Origin: an uncultured Williamsia sp. | GTDB lineage: Bacteria; Actinomycetota; Actinomycetes; Mycobacteriales; Mycobacteriaceae | Direction of reading: 5' to 3' | Length of the DNA: 64,000 bases | Assembly: GCF_947494875.1 (NCBI RefSeq) | Contig: NZ_CANLWM010000006.1 | Location: 1-64,000, forward strand | Part shown: positions 52,130-60,129 of the stretch, in pieces | How positions within the stretch are numbered: position 1 is the first letter of the stretch | Layout: the number at the start of each line of letters is the position of its first letter | Made by a program: the position numbers and the translations under genes | The notes under the pieces: generated by a model | What the model was told of the DNA's origin: nothing | Databases searched by the model: none | Seen by the model: the letters and a program-made list of their open reading frames with translations, nothing else

Positions 52130-52977
52130 GAGCGACCCGCCCGGGTCAGGACACGCCGGGCGGCGACGGCCACGGCCTCGTCGAGCATCATCCCGTCCAT
52201 CGCGACCGCACCGGCCCCGACGCCCTCCGAGTCGGCGAGCGCGGCGAGGACCCGCTCGGCGCGCGACACCGCGTCGTCGTCAGGGGTGAAGGCGGCCGTG
52301 ACGGTGGCGATCTGGGCGGGATGGATGACCCACTTCCCGTCGAAACCGAGATCGCGCACCCATGCGGTCGATCGGCGGAAGTCGCCGTCATCGGTGACGC
52401 CGAGGTATGGACCGTCGATCACCGCGACACCCGCGGCGCGCGCTGCCAGGAGCACCGAATCCTGTACGCGCAGCCAGACTTCGGGTGGTGCGGTGGGGGA
52501 GCGGCCGATCTCGGCGCCGAGATCGGCGTAGCCGATCACGACAGCGTCGAGTCGGGGTGACGCCGCGCAGATGGCTCCGACGTTCTCGATCCCACGGGCC
52601 GTCTCCACCAGCGCCGTGACCCCGATGTCCGGATCATCGAGGCGGGCCGCGACGGCGAGTACGTCGTCGGCTGATTCGACCTTCGGTACCACCACCCCCG
52701 ACAGCCCCCTGAGGGATCCGACGGTCGACATGTCGTCGTCGTGCCATCGTGTGGTCCGCGCGTTGACGCGGATATTGATCGTCGCGCTGCGGTGGGGATC
52801 GGCGATCCCCGCGGAGACCAGGCCGGCCAGCGCTGCGCGCGCCTCGTCCTTGCCGGCCGGCGTGACCGCGTCCTCGAGGTCGAGGACCACCTCGTCGACC
52901 ACGGTCGACAGTGCCCTGCGCGCCATGCGCTCGCTGGATACCGGTGCGACGAGCACGGCGCGGCGTGGACGGGACAT
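52126..52977 (-). CDS. CitE-like CoA ester lyase (HpcH/HpaI family)
   Basis: 283-residue TIM-barrel lyase. RRAVLVAPVSSERMARRAL, the metal-binding EVVLDLEDAVTPAGKDEAR, NIRVNARTT and ALVETARGIENVGAI are the family signature; the Asp/Glu pair binds Mg2+. Relatives cleave citramalyl-CoA, malyl-CoA or beta-hydroxyacyl-CoA. Its stop overlaps the MaoC start. It lies nine bp after the acyl-CoA dehydrogenase stop in the same leftward operon. Confidence 0.88.
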   Translation of the reverse strand: MSRPRRAVLVAPVSSERMARRALSTVVDEVVLDLEDAVTPAGKDEARAALAGLVSAGIADPHRSATINIRVNARTTRWHDDDMSTVGSLRGLSGVVVPKVESADDVLAVAARLDDPDIGVTALVETARGIENVGAICAASPRLDAVVIGYADLGAEIGRSPTAPPEVWLRVQDSVLLAARAAGVAVIDGPYLGVTDDGDFRRSTAWVRDLGFDGKWVIHPAQIATVTAAFTPDDDAVSRAERVLAALADSEGVGAGAVAMDGMMLDEAVAVAARRVLTRAGRS

Positions 52978-52986
52978 GGACGTTTC

Positions 52987-54135
52987 CTATCCGATCAGGT
53001 CGCGGCCGATGATCTGTTTCATGATCGCCGTCGTCCCGCCGTAGATGGTCTGGACGCGGGTGTCGAGGTAGGCGCGTCCGACCGCGTACTCGGCCATGAA
53101 GCCATAACCGCCGTGCAGCTGCAGGCACCGATCGACGACACGCTTTTGCAGCTCGCTGACGTACCACTTTCCCTTGGCGGCGTCGACCGCGGTCAACTGG
53201 CCGGCGTTGTACGCCAGCACCGACCGGTCGACGTAGGCGCGGGCGACGTCGACCTCCGTGGCCATCTCCGCGAGTTCGAACGAGACGTGCTGGAAATCGG
53301 CGATCGGCTGCCCGAATGCCCTTCGGGTCTTGCAGTACTCGATGGTCGTGTCGAGCATCGCGGCGGACGTCGCGATGGCCATCGCACTGACCCCGAGGCG
53401 TTCCCGCGGGAGGTGTCCCATGAGGTAGTGCATCCCACGGCCCTCCTCACCGAGCATGTTCGCGGCGGGCACGACGGCGTCGTCGAAGAAGAGTTCGGCG
53501 GTGTCCTGGCCCGGCAGGCCGATCTTGTCGAGCTTGCGTCCTCGCTCGAAACCCGGTGTGTCCCGTTCCACCACGAAGAGACTCAGTCCGTGTGAGCCGG
53601 CGTCCGCGCGGGTGCGCACGGCCAGGACCACGAGATCGGCCATGATCCCGCTGGAGATGAAGGTCTTCTGCCCGTTGATGATCCAGTTGTCACCGTCGCG
53701 GACCGCGGTGGTGGCGATGCTCTTCAGGTCGCTTCCGGTACCGGGCTCGGTCATCGCCAACGCACCGATCAGCTCACCGGCGGTGAAGCCCGGCAACCAC
53801 CGCTTCTTCTGCTCCTCGTTGGTGAGACCCAACAGGTAGGCCAGGACGAGATCGTCCTGCAGGGCGACGGTGAGGCCGAACGACAGGGCGTTGACACGGG
53901 CGATCTCCTCGCACACGACCATGCGGTAGCGGTAATCGGGTTCGCCGCTGCCCCCGTACTCCTCGGGTACCTGGATCGCGTAGAGGCCCTGGGCGGCCGC
54001 GCGGGCGAACACCTCGCGGTCGATCCACCGCGCCTCGTCCCACTTGTCCTTGTTCGGCGCCACCTCATGGGCGAGGAAGTCGCGTACCGACTCGCGATAG
54101 AGCTCATGGTCCTCGGTGTACAGGTCGCGGATCAC
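52987..54135 (-). CDS. Acyl-CoA dehydrogenase
   Basis: 382-residue acyl-CoA dehydrogenase. ALAMTEPGTGSDLKSIATTAV and WIINGQKTFISSGIMADLVV are the FAD/substrate segments; the C-terminus reads LHGGYGFMAEYAVGRAYLDTRVQTIYGGTTAIMKQIIGRDL. Where short-chain enzymes have YEGT this has YGGT, and the following EIMK Glu is Ala (AIMK), as in enzymes whose catalytic base lies on another helix. The GTG start overlaps the thiolase stop. Co-transcribed with the CitE/MaoC genes. Confidence 0.9.
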   Translation of the reverse strand: MIRDLYTEDHELYRESVRDFLAHEVAPNKDKWDEARWIDREVFARAAAQGLYAIQVPEEYGGSGEPDYRYRMVVCEEIARVNALSFGLTVALQDDLVLAYLLGLTNEEQKKRWLPGFTAGELIGALAMTEPGTGSDLKSIATTAVRDGDNWIINGQKTFISSGIMADLVVLAVRTRADAGSHGLSLFVVERDTPGFERGRKLDKIGLPGQDTAELFFDDAVVPAANMLGEEGRGMHYLMGHLPRERLGVSAMAIATSAAMLDTTIEYCKTRRAFGQPIADFQHVSFELAEMATEVDVARAYVDRSVLAYNAGQLTAVDAAKGKWYVSELQKRVVDRCLQLHGGYGFMAEYAVGRAYLDTRVQTIYGGTTAIMKQIIGRDLIG

Positions 54136-55289
54136 GCGTCGAGCCTCTCGATGATGGTGACGTTGGCCTGTCCGCCGCCCTCGCACATCGTCTGCAGTCC
54201 GTAGCGTCCGCCGGTGCGCTCGAGTTCGTGCAGGAGCGAGGTCATCAGGCGAGCCCCGGTGCACCCGATCGGGTGGCCGAGGGCGATGGCGCCGCCGTTG
54301 GGGTTCACCCGCGCGTCGTCGGCGCCGATGTCGGCCAGCCATGCGAGGACCACGGGAGCGAACGCCTCGTTGATCTCGACCACGTCGATCTGGTCGATGG
54401 TCATCCCGGTCTTCTTCAGCGCGTGCTGGGTTGCCGGGATCGGAGCGGTCAGCATCATGACCGGATCGGAGCCGAGCACCGACATGTGGTGGATCCGGGC
54501 GCGGGGAACGAACCCGAAGCGCTCGACGGCCGACTCCGAGGCGATCAGCAGTGTGGCGGCGCCGTCGGAGATCTGGCTGGCTGCCGCGGCGGTGAGTGTG
54601 CCGCCGGGGGTGAGGGTTTTCAGTCCCGCCATCTTCTCGGGCGTCGTGTCGGCGCGGGGACCCTCGTCGGTGTCGATGCCCGCGAACGGCGTGATCTCAC
54701 GGTCGAAGCGGCCCGCGGCGATGGCGTCGAGGGCGCGACGGTGGCTGCGATAGGCGAACGCCTCGCTGTCGGCCCGGGTGATCCCCCACCGTTCGGCGAT
54801 GAGCTCGGCACCGCGGAACTGGGAGATCTCCTCGTCCCCGTACCGCTCCGCCCATCCGGTCGATCCCGTCCAGGGATCCACGGAGTCGTAGGGCGCACCG
54901 GCGCCGAACGCGGAGAGGATGGGGAACTGGCTCATCTTCTGCACGCCGCCGGCGACGATCAGGTCCGCGGTACCGCTCATCACGCCCTGAGCGGCGAAAT
55001 GCACCGCCTGCTGGGCCGAACCGCACTGGCGATCGATGGTCACCCCGGGCACGGTCTCCGGCAGGCCCGCGGCGAGGGCGGCGGTGCGCGCGATGTCGCC
55101 CGCCTGCGCACCGATGTTGTCGAGACACCCGAGTATGACGTCGTCGATCGCGGCCGGATCGAACGGATTGCGCTCGGTCAGCGTGGAGATCACATGCGCC
55201 GCCATGTCCGCGGGGTGAACGTCGGAGAACCCGCCACCTCGACGTCCGACAGGGGTGCGCGTGGCGTCGACGATGTATGCCTCGGGCAT
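54132..55289 (-). CDS. Acetyl-CoA acetyltransferase (thiolase)
   Basis: 385-residue thiolase that cleaves a 3-ketoacyl-CoA to acetyl-CoA. Nucleophile Cys89 in IDRQCGSAQQAVH; EINEAFAPV and the His/Cys motif GGAIALGHPIGCTGARLM are complete, and the C-terminal loop is CEGGGQANVTI. The ATG at 55289 has GGAGGTCC upstream; a longer frame to 55331 runs into the AT-rich promoter. It starts a four-gene or longer stretch toward the carboxyltransferase. An AT-rich element lies just upstream. Confidence 0.93.
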   Translation of the reverse strand: MPEAYIVDATRTPVGRRGGGFSDVHPADMAAHVISTLTERNPFDPAAIDDVILGCLDNIGAQAGDIARTAALAAGLPETVPGVTIDRQCGSAQQAVHFAAQGVMSGTADLIVAGGVQKMSQFPILSAFGAGAPYDSVDPWTGSTGWAERYGDEEISQFRGAELIAERWGITRADSEAFAYRSHRRALDAIAAGRFDREITPFAGIDTDEGPRADTTPEKMAGLKTLTPGGTLTAAAASQISDGAATLLIASESAVERFGFVPRARIHHMSVLGSDPVMMLTAPIPATQHALKKTGMTIDQIDVVEINEAFAPVVLAWLADIGADDARVNPNGGAIALGHPIGCTGARLMTSLLHELERTGGRYGLQTMCEGGGQANVTIIERLDA

Positions 55290-55335
55290 GGACTGGACCT
55301 CCTCGAATGAATGTGGATTAGAATTTAACACAGAT

Positions 55336-56004
55336 TCAAACTCGGGTCACGCCCGTCTCCTGGCCTCCGGCGAGGCCGTGGCAGACGAATGATCGCGCAG
55401 TCCGCATCAAGGTCTCCATGTCGTCCGTCGCGGCGGATCCCCACCACTCCGTGGTCCAGTTCAACGCGCCCACGACGAGCATGCGGGCCACTCCGAGGTC
55501 GAGATCGTCGCCGACCTGCCCGGATTCCGCGGCGGCGTCGAGCAGTTCCCGCCACAGGTGGTGGTATGCCTCGCTCCCGTCGTGTGCGGCGGAGGCGACG
55601 ACATCCGGGACCTGTCCGGCATTGCGGGTCACGGCCCGCGCGAAATCGGACAGTTCGAGTTCCACGCGAAGGTGTGCCTCGACCGCGGTCGCGATCCGAT
55701 CCATCGCATCGGCGGCCGGACCGGCACGGCGGAGTTCGTCGGTCACGTGGTCGAGGACGACGCGCTGGCCGGTGCCGATCACCTCGGCGATCAATTCCTC
55801 GCGGGACGAGAAGTAGTGATATAGCCCCGGCGGGTTGATTCCGGCGACGCGCGCGATGCAACCCAGGGTGGTCGCCGCGTAACCGCGCTCACTCAGCGAC
55901 GCGGCGGTCGCGGCGAGTATCCGTGCCCGGGTTCCGCGGCCGCGCCCCTGGGCACCGTCGTCTGGATCCTCGGGCCCGGCGAGGTCGTCGGGGACATGCG
56001 ACAT
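55336..56004 (-). CDS. TetR-family transcriptional regulator
   Basis: 222-residue regulator. HTH at about 23-70 (TRARILAATAASLSERGYAATTLGCIARVAGINPPGLYHYFSSREELIAE); the ligand domain is helical with a WTTEWW segment. It lies inside the catabolic operon, between the SDR and the thiolase on the same strand, so it probably senses a CoA-thioester pathway intermediate and controls both divergent operons. The start is the ATG at 56004 or the GTG at 56010. Operator-like elements occur at 56876 and near 55316. Confidence 0.88.
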   Translation of the reverse strand: MSHVPDDLAGPEDPDDGAQGRGRGTRARILAATAASLSERGYAATTLGCIARVAGINPPGLYHYFSSREELIAEVIGTGQRVVLDHVTDELRRAGPAADAMDRIATAVEAHLRVELELSDFARAVTRNAGQVPDVVASAAHDGSEAYHHLWRELLDAAAESGQVGDDLDLGVARMLVVGALNWTTEWWGSAATDDMETLMRTARSFVCHGLAGGQETGVTRV

Positions 56005-56020
56005 CGTCACGGTGGCCGAC

Positions 56021-56818
56021 TCAGGGCATCGTGTAGCCACCGCTGACCGAGAACATCTGTCCGGTCACCTGGCGTGCGGCCCGATCGGAGGAGATCCACA
56101 GCACCGAGGACGCCACGTCCTCGGCGGTGGTGAGGCGCCGCAGCGGTGTGTCCTTCTGCAGGAAGGCGATCTGGTTGTCGTCGAACACCGCGTCCTGACC
56201 CACCGACCAGAGGCTCGCGGCGCCGACCGCCTCTGGCCCCTCGGGGATCACCAGGCCCGGGCAGATGATGTTCGAGCGGATCCCGTTGCGCCCCTGTTCC
56301 TTGGCGGTCGTCCGCGCGAGGGCGACGACGGCGGCCTTGGTGGCGCCGTAGACGGCCTGGCGGATCTGGCCGAACGCGGAGTCGCTCGCGATGAAGACGA
56401 TGGATCCCTTCTTCGCCGTGATCATCGGTGTCAGCGCAGCCTGCGTCGCGGCGATGGCGGTGAAGAAGTTGATCTCGACCGTCTTCTGCCAGCGATCGCG
56501 GTCCACGTCGTCGGTGAGGAATCCGGGGACACTCCACCCCGCGTTGTTGACCAGGACGTCGAGGCCGCCCCAGGACACCGCGGCCGCGGCGACCGCGGAC
56601 TCGGCCACCCCGGCGACGGTGAGGTCGCCGGCGACGACCTCGACCTGGGACGCGCCCAACGCGAGGGCCTCGTCGCGGACCTTCTCGGCTTGCGGTCCGT
56701 CGATGTCGGAGATGACGATCCGGCTGCCCTCACGGGCGTAGCCGTGCACGATCCCGCGCCCGATGTTCGACCCGCCGCCGGTGACGAGCACCCGTGCGTC
56801 GGTGAGTCCGAGATCCAT
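56021..56818 (-). CDS. Short-chain dehydrogenase/reductase
   Basis: 265-residue classical SDR: cofactor motif TGGGSNIGRG, DLTVAG for cofactor adenine, NNAG, catalytic Ser in IASDSAFGQ, YGATK Tyr-Lys, and SVSGGYTMP at the end. Probably oxidises a beta-hydroxyacyl-CoA or a cyclic alcohol. AAGGA ribosome site. First gene of the leftward operon, divergent from another SDR at 56965; 146 bp between them carry the control region. Confidence 0.88.
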   Translation of the reverse strand: MDLGLTDARVLVTGGGSNIGRGIVHGYAREGSRIVISDIDGPQAEKVRDEALALGASQVEVVAGDLTVAGVAESAVAAAAVSWGGLDVLVNNAGWSVPGFLTDDVDRDRWQKTVEINFFTAIAATQAALTPMITAKKGSIVFIASDSAFGQIRQAVYGATKAAVVALARTTAKEQGRNGIRSNIICPGLVIPEGPEAVGAASLWSVGQDAVFDDNQIAFLQKDTPLRRLTTAEDVASSVLWISSDRAARQVTGQMFSVSGGYTMP

Positions 56819-56875
56819 CCTGTGGTCCTTCCCTGGGAGGTCGGGGGTGTTGACTCGATGAAAAATCTAATCTAC

Positions 56876-56888
56876 TTTCGATTCGAAA
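56876..56888. promoter_or_regulatory. TTTCG-ATT-CGAAA palindrome between divergent SDR operons
   Basis: Perfect 5-bp arms around ATT in an AT-rich stretch, 58 bp upstream of the leftward operon. On the minus strand it lies in GTTTCGAATC, and GTTTGAATC recurs upstream of the thiolase at 55331-55339. Candidate site for the local TetR protein. Confidence 0.4.
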
Positions 56889-56920
56889 CCTACACCGTGT
56901 CGACGGGAGTTCGAGTGAAA

Positions 56921-56968
56921 ATGTCCGATGATCGTGGCGCCGGGGCCGTCACCCGGCTCCTCGCGTGA
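56921..56968 (+). CDS. 15-codon leader ORF coupled to the SDR gene
   Basis: ATG-started ORF encoding MSDDRGAGAVTRLLA, with GGAG 11 bases upstream, ending TGA overlapping the GTG of the SDR (GTGA). The SDR start has no Shine-Dalgarno of its own, so its translation probably depends on reading this short frame. No special codon bias. Confidence 0.4.
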   Translation: MSDDRGAGAVTRLLA

Positions 56969-57726
56969 GCACCGTGGACACCGTGCCGCCCACGACGCTC
57001 CTCGCCGGTCGAACCGCCGTGGTCACCGGCGCGGGACAGGGCATCGGTCGTGAGATCGCGCGAACACTGCACGCACACGGGGCATCGGTGGTCGTGTCCG
57101 ACATCGATCCCGACGCCGCTGCTGCCGCGGCGGAGGCGATCGGGGAGCGCGCGATCGCCCATGCGCCCGACGTCACCGACGAGGGTGGCGTCGCCGAACT
57201 CGTGCGGGGGACCGTCGACCGGTTCGGGCGCCTCGACACGTTCGTCTACAACGCCGGCATCACGCGCGACGCGTCGACGAAGAGGATGTCGATCGACGAC
57301 TTCGACTCCGTGATCACCGTCCACCTGCGCGGCACGTGGCTCGGTGTCCGCGCCGCGTCGGCGGTGATGCGTGACGCGAAGAGCGGATCCATCGTCAACA
57401 TCTCCTCGCTGTCGGGGAAGTCGGGCAACCCGGGGCAGAGCAACTACAGCGCGGCCAAGGCGGGCATCGTCGGCCTCACGAAGGCGGCCGCCAAAGAGGT
57501 CGCCCACCACAACGTGCGGATCCACGCGGTGCAGCCCGGCCTCATCCGGACCCCGATGACCGCGGCGATGGATCCTGCGGTCTTCGCCGAGCGTGAGGCC
57601 GCGATCCCCATGCGACGGGCGGGTGAGCCGGGAGAGGTCGCGAACGTGGTCCTCTTCCTCGCCTCGGACCTCTCCGGATACATGACCGGAGCGGTCCTCG
57701 AGGTGGGCGGGGGGCGGTTCATGTGA
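56965..57726 (+). CDS. SDR, 3-oxoacyl-ACP/CoA reductase-like (FabG family)
   Basis: 253-residue SDR: TGAGQGIGREIA cofactor motif, YNAGITRDASTKRM, catalytic Ser in VNISSLSGKSGNPGQ, YSAAK, HAVQPGLIRTPM and GGGRFM terminus. FabG-like enzymes in such clusters oxidise a beta-hydroxyacyl-CoA. GTG start; overlaps the leader ORF and the following crotonase (GTGA). First structural gene of the rightward operon. Confidence 0.9.
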   Translation: MSTVDTVPPTTLLAGRTAVVTGAGQGIGREIARTLHAHGASVVVSDIDPDAAAAAAEAIGERAIAHAPDVTDEGGVAELVRGTVDRFGRLDTFVYNAGITRDASTKRMSIDDFDSVITVHLRGTWLGVRAASAVMRDAKSGSIVNISSLSGKSGNPGQSNYSAAKAGIVGLTKAAAKEVAHHNVRIHAVQPGLIRTPMTAAMDPAVFAEREAAIPMRRAGEPGEVANVVLFLASDLSGYMTGAVLEVGGGRFM

Positions 57727-58499
57727 GCGCAGCAGCGTCGGAGGCGACGGTCGAGGTGGAGCGCGAGGGTGCCCTGGGCCGGATCTGGCTGAACCGGCCG
57801 GACGTCATGAACGCCATCTCGATCGAACTCGGCACCGAGCTCACCCGCGCACTGGACGACCTGTCCGGCGACTCGGAGGTCTCGGTCATCGTGATCCGCG
57901 GACGAGGTGGGAACTTCTGCGTGGGCGGCGATTTCGACGAGGTGCAGCGCCTCCGGGAAGGAGGTCCCGACGCCTTGATGCCGTTGTTCGACCGATTCGG
58001 TGCCGCATGTGCGCTCATCGCCGAGATCGAGGTACCGGTGGTCGCGGTCGTCGAGGGGTTTGCGATGGCGGGGGGGTTCGAACTGATGGCTGCGGTGGAC
58101 ATCTCGGTCGTGTCGAGTGAGGCGGTGATGGCCGACAACCACGTGCGGTACGGCCAGATCCCCGGGGGCGGGGGGTCGCAGCGATTCCCGCGCGCAGTCG
58201 GGATGCACCGGGCAATGGGACACATGTTGACCGGCGATCGTCTTCGCGGACAGCAGGCGGTGGACTGGGGTCTGGCCTACCGATGCTTTCCCGCCGAGAC
58301 CTTCGACGAGGACGTCGCAGACTTCCTCGCGGCGCTTGCGGGACATCGGCGGGATGCGCTGTGCGGCATTAAGACACTGATCCGTACGGGTGCAGCGATG
58401 CCCCTCGCCCACGGGCTGGCCGCGGAGCGCGACGCGGTTGTCGCCCACATCGGCGGCGAGGCCGGTGCATCCGGCGTGGACGCCTTCGCCCGGCGATGA
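57723..58499 (+). CDS. Enoyl-CoA hydratase/isomerase family protein (crotonase A)
   Basis: 258-residue crotonase. Oxyanion-hole segments RGRGGNFCVGGDFDEVQ and FAMAGGFELMAAVDISV are present. The first catalytic Glu is retained in GGFELM, but the second (PEI in classic hydratases) is replaced in MADNHVRYGQIPGGGGSQRF. It may therefore act as a hydratase of altered type or an isomerase. GTG start overlapping the SDR stop, and ATGA overlap with crotonase B. Confidence 0.87.
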   Translation: MSAAASEATVEVEREGALGRIWLNRPDVMNAISIELGTELTRALDDLSGDSEVSVIVIRGRGGNFCVGGDFDEVQRLREGGPDALMPLFDRFGAACALIAEIEVPVVAVVEGFAMAGGFELMAAVDISVVSSEAVMADNHVRYGQIPGGGGSQRFPRAVGMHRAMGHMLTGDRLRGQQAVDWGLAYRCFPAETFDEDVADFLAALAGHRRDALCGIKTLIRTGAAMPLAHGLAAERDAVVAHIGGEAGASGVDAFARR

Positions 58500-59350
58500 C
58501 GACCCGCTCGATCCCAGACTTCCCCGTCGAGGAGACGATGATGACGACACATCTGATCGATTCCGGCCCCGTGCTGCTCGATCTCGACAACGACGGCGTC
58601 GCGAGGTTGCGCCTGAACCGTCCCGAGGCGTCGAACGGCATGGATGTGGGCCTGTTGATCGCCCTGCACGCCGCCGTCCTGCGAGCGCACGCAGAACCGG
58701 GCGTACGTGTGGTGGTCATCTCGGGGGAGGGTCGCAACTTCTGCACGGGTGGTGACGTCAAGACCTTCGAGTCGAAAGGCGCCGACCTGCCCGAGTACCT
58801 TCGCGAGGCGACCGCGTGGCTGCAGATCGCGACCTCGGCGATCATCGCCCTCAAGGTGCCGGTGATCGCGCAGGTGCACGGATACGCTGCCGGCGGTGGT
58901 GGGTTCGGGCTCGTGTGCGCCTCCGACCTGGTCGTGGCCGCGGAGTCGTCGAGGTTCTTCTCGGGCGCCGTGCGGGTCGGGATGGCTCCCGACGCCGGCG
59001 TCACGGTGACCCTCACACACCTCGTCGGGCTGCGCCGGGCGATGTCGATCCTTCTGACGAACGAGATCCTCACCGCCGCTGATGCACTCGCGGCCGGGTT
59101 GATCACGACTATCACCGCCGACGGTGACCTCGATTCGACGGTCTCCCAGATGGCGTCGTCGCTGGCGCGCAGTGCCCCGCTCGCCCTGGCCGCGACGAAA
59201 CGCCTGGTGTGGGCTGGTGTCGGATCCGGCGTCGCCGGCCAGCTGCCTGAAGAGGCGCGCACGGTCTCGGAGCTGTCGGGTACCGCCGACTCGCTCGAGG
59301 GTCTCGCCGCCGTGCTGAGTCGCCGCACGCCGGAGTTCACGGGACGATGA
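58496..59350 (+). CDS. Enoyl-CoA hydratase/isomerase family protein (crotonase B)
   Basis: 284-residue crotonase. The oxyanion region SGEGRNFCTGGDVKTFES is intact, but both usual catalytic Glu positions are lost (GYAAGGGFGLVCASDLV and SGAVRVGMAPDAGVT). The reaction is therefore unlikely to be simple hydration; isomerase, thioesterase or C-C hydrolase activity is possible. The C-terminal part (LEGLAAVLSRRTPEFTGR) is typical of the family. ATG overlaps the previous TGA and its stop overlaps crotonase C. Confidence 0.85.
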   Translation: MTTRSIPDFPVEETMMTTHLIDSGPVLLDLDNDGVARLRLNRPEASNGMDVGLLIALHAAVLRAHAEPGVRVVVISGEGRNFCTGGDVKTFESKGADLPEYLREATAWLQIATSAIIALKVPVIAQVHGYAAGGGGFGLVCASDLVVAAESSRFFSGAVRVGMAPDAGVTVTLTHLVGLRRAMSILLTNEILTAADALAAGLITTITADGDLDSTVSQMASSLARSAPLALAATKRLVWAGVGSGVAGQLPEEARTVSELSGTADSLEGLAAVLSRRTPEFTGR

Positions 59351-60126
59351 CCGACGCAGCCCCGGTCCTCACCGCCGACGACGGCGTCGTGCGAGTCATC
59401 ACGCTGAACCGCCCCCACGTGCGCAATGCGATCGACATCCCGTTGCGGGTCGCACTCGCCGACGCGATCGAGACGGCGATGGCCGACAGGTCGATCCGCG
59501 CGATCGTGCTCACCGGGTCCGGCGGCACGTTCTGTTCCGGCGGTGACATCGCGACGATGGAACGGATGCCACCGGAGCATTCGAGGCCGCGTGCCGAGGC
59601 CGCACAGCGCGTGATCCGCGCCATCTGGACCGGTCCGACACCCGTCGTCGCCGCGGTCGAGGGCGCGGCGTTCGGCGCCGGCACCGCACTCGCGCTGGCG
59701 TGCGATCGGGTCGTCGCGTCGACGGACAGCATCTTCGGGACGACCTTCACCGGCGTGGGACTCGCCGGTGACATGGGCATCTTCTCGAGCCTGCCCGACC
59801 GTGTCGGACCGGCCGCCGCCCGCCAGCTGCTCATGTTCCCTCGACGTGTCCGCGGTGACGAGGCCGAACGGATCGGCCTGGTCGACGCGACGAGCGAGCC
59901 CGGTCAGGCACTGACACAGGCGATGTCGGACGCGCGGCGTATGGCGGCCGGGCCCCCACTGGCCCTGCGCACCATCAAGTCGATCCTCGGTGGCCCCCGT
60001 CGCGACCGGCTCGATGTCCTCGACATCGAGATCGACCACCAGGTCCGACTCTTCGACAGCGAGGACTTCGGCGAGGGCGCAGCCGCGTTCGTCGCCCGAC
60101 GACAACCGACCTTCACAGGTCGCTGA
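59347..60126 (+). CDS. Enoyl-CoA hydratase/isomerase family protein (crotonase C)
   Basis: 259-residue crotonase, 25-30% like its neighbours by eye. TGSGGTFCSGGDIATMERM is the first oxyanion segment; GAAFGAGTALALACDRVV and TTFTGVGLAGDMGIFSSL show that both classical Glu residues are absent. Three consecutive crotonases with different active sites imply three different steps, not redundancy. Three bp before the CoA ligase. Confidence 0.85.
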   Translation: MTDAAPVLTADDGVVRVITLNRPHVRNAIDIPLRVALADAIETAMADRSIRAIVLTGSGGTFCSGGDIATMERMPPEHSRPRAEAAQRVIRAIWTGPTPVVAAVEGAAFGAGTALALACDRVVASTDSIFGTTFTGVGLAGDMGIFSSLPDRVGPAAARQLLMFPRRVRGDEAERIGLVDATSEPGQALTQAMSDARRMAAGPPLALRTIKSILGGPRRDRLDVLDIEIDHQVRLFDSEDFGEGAAAFVARRQPTFTGR

Positions 60127-60129
60127 GAA

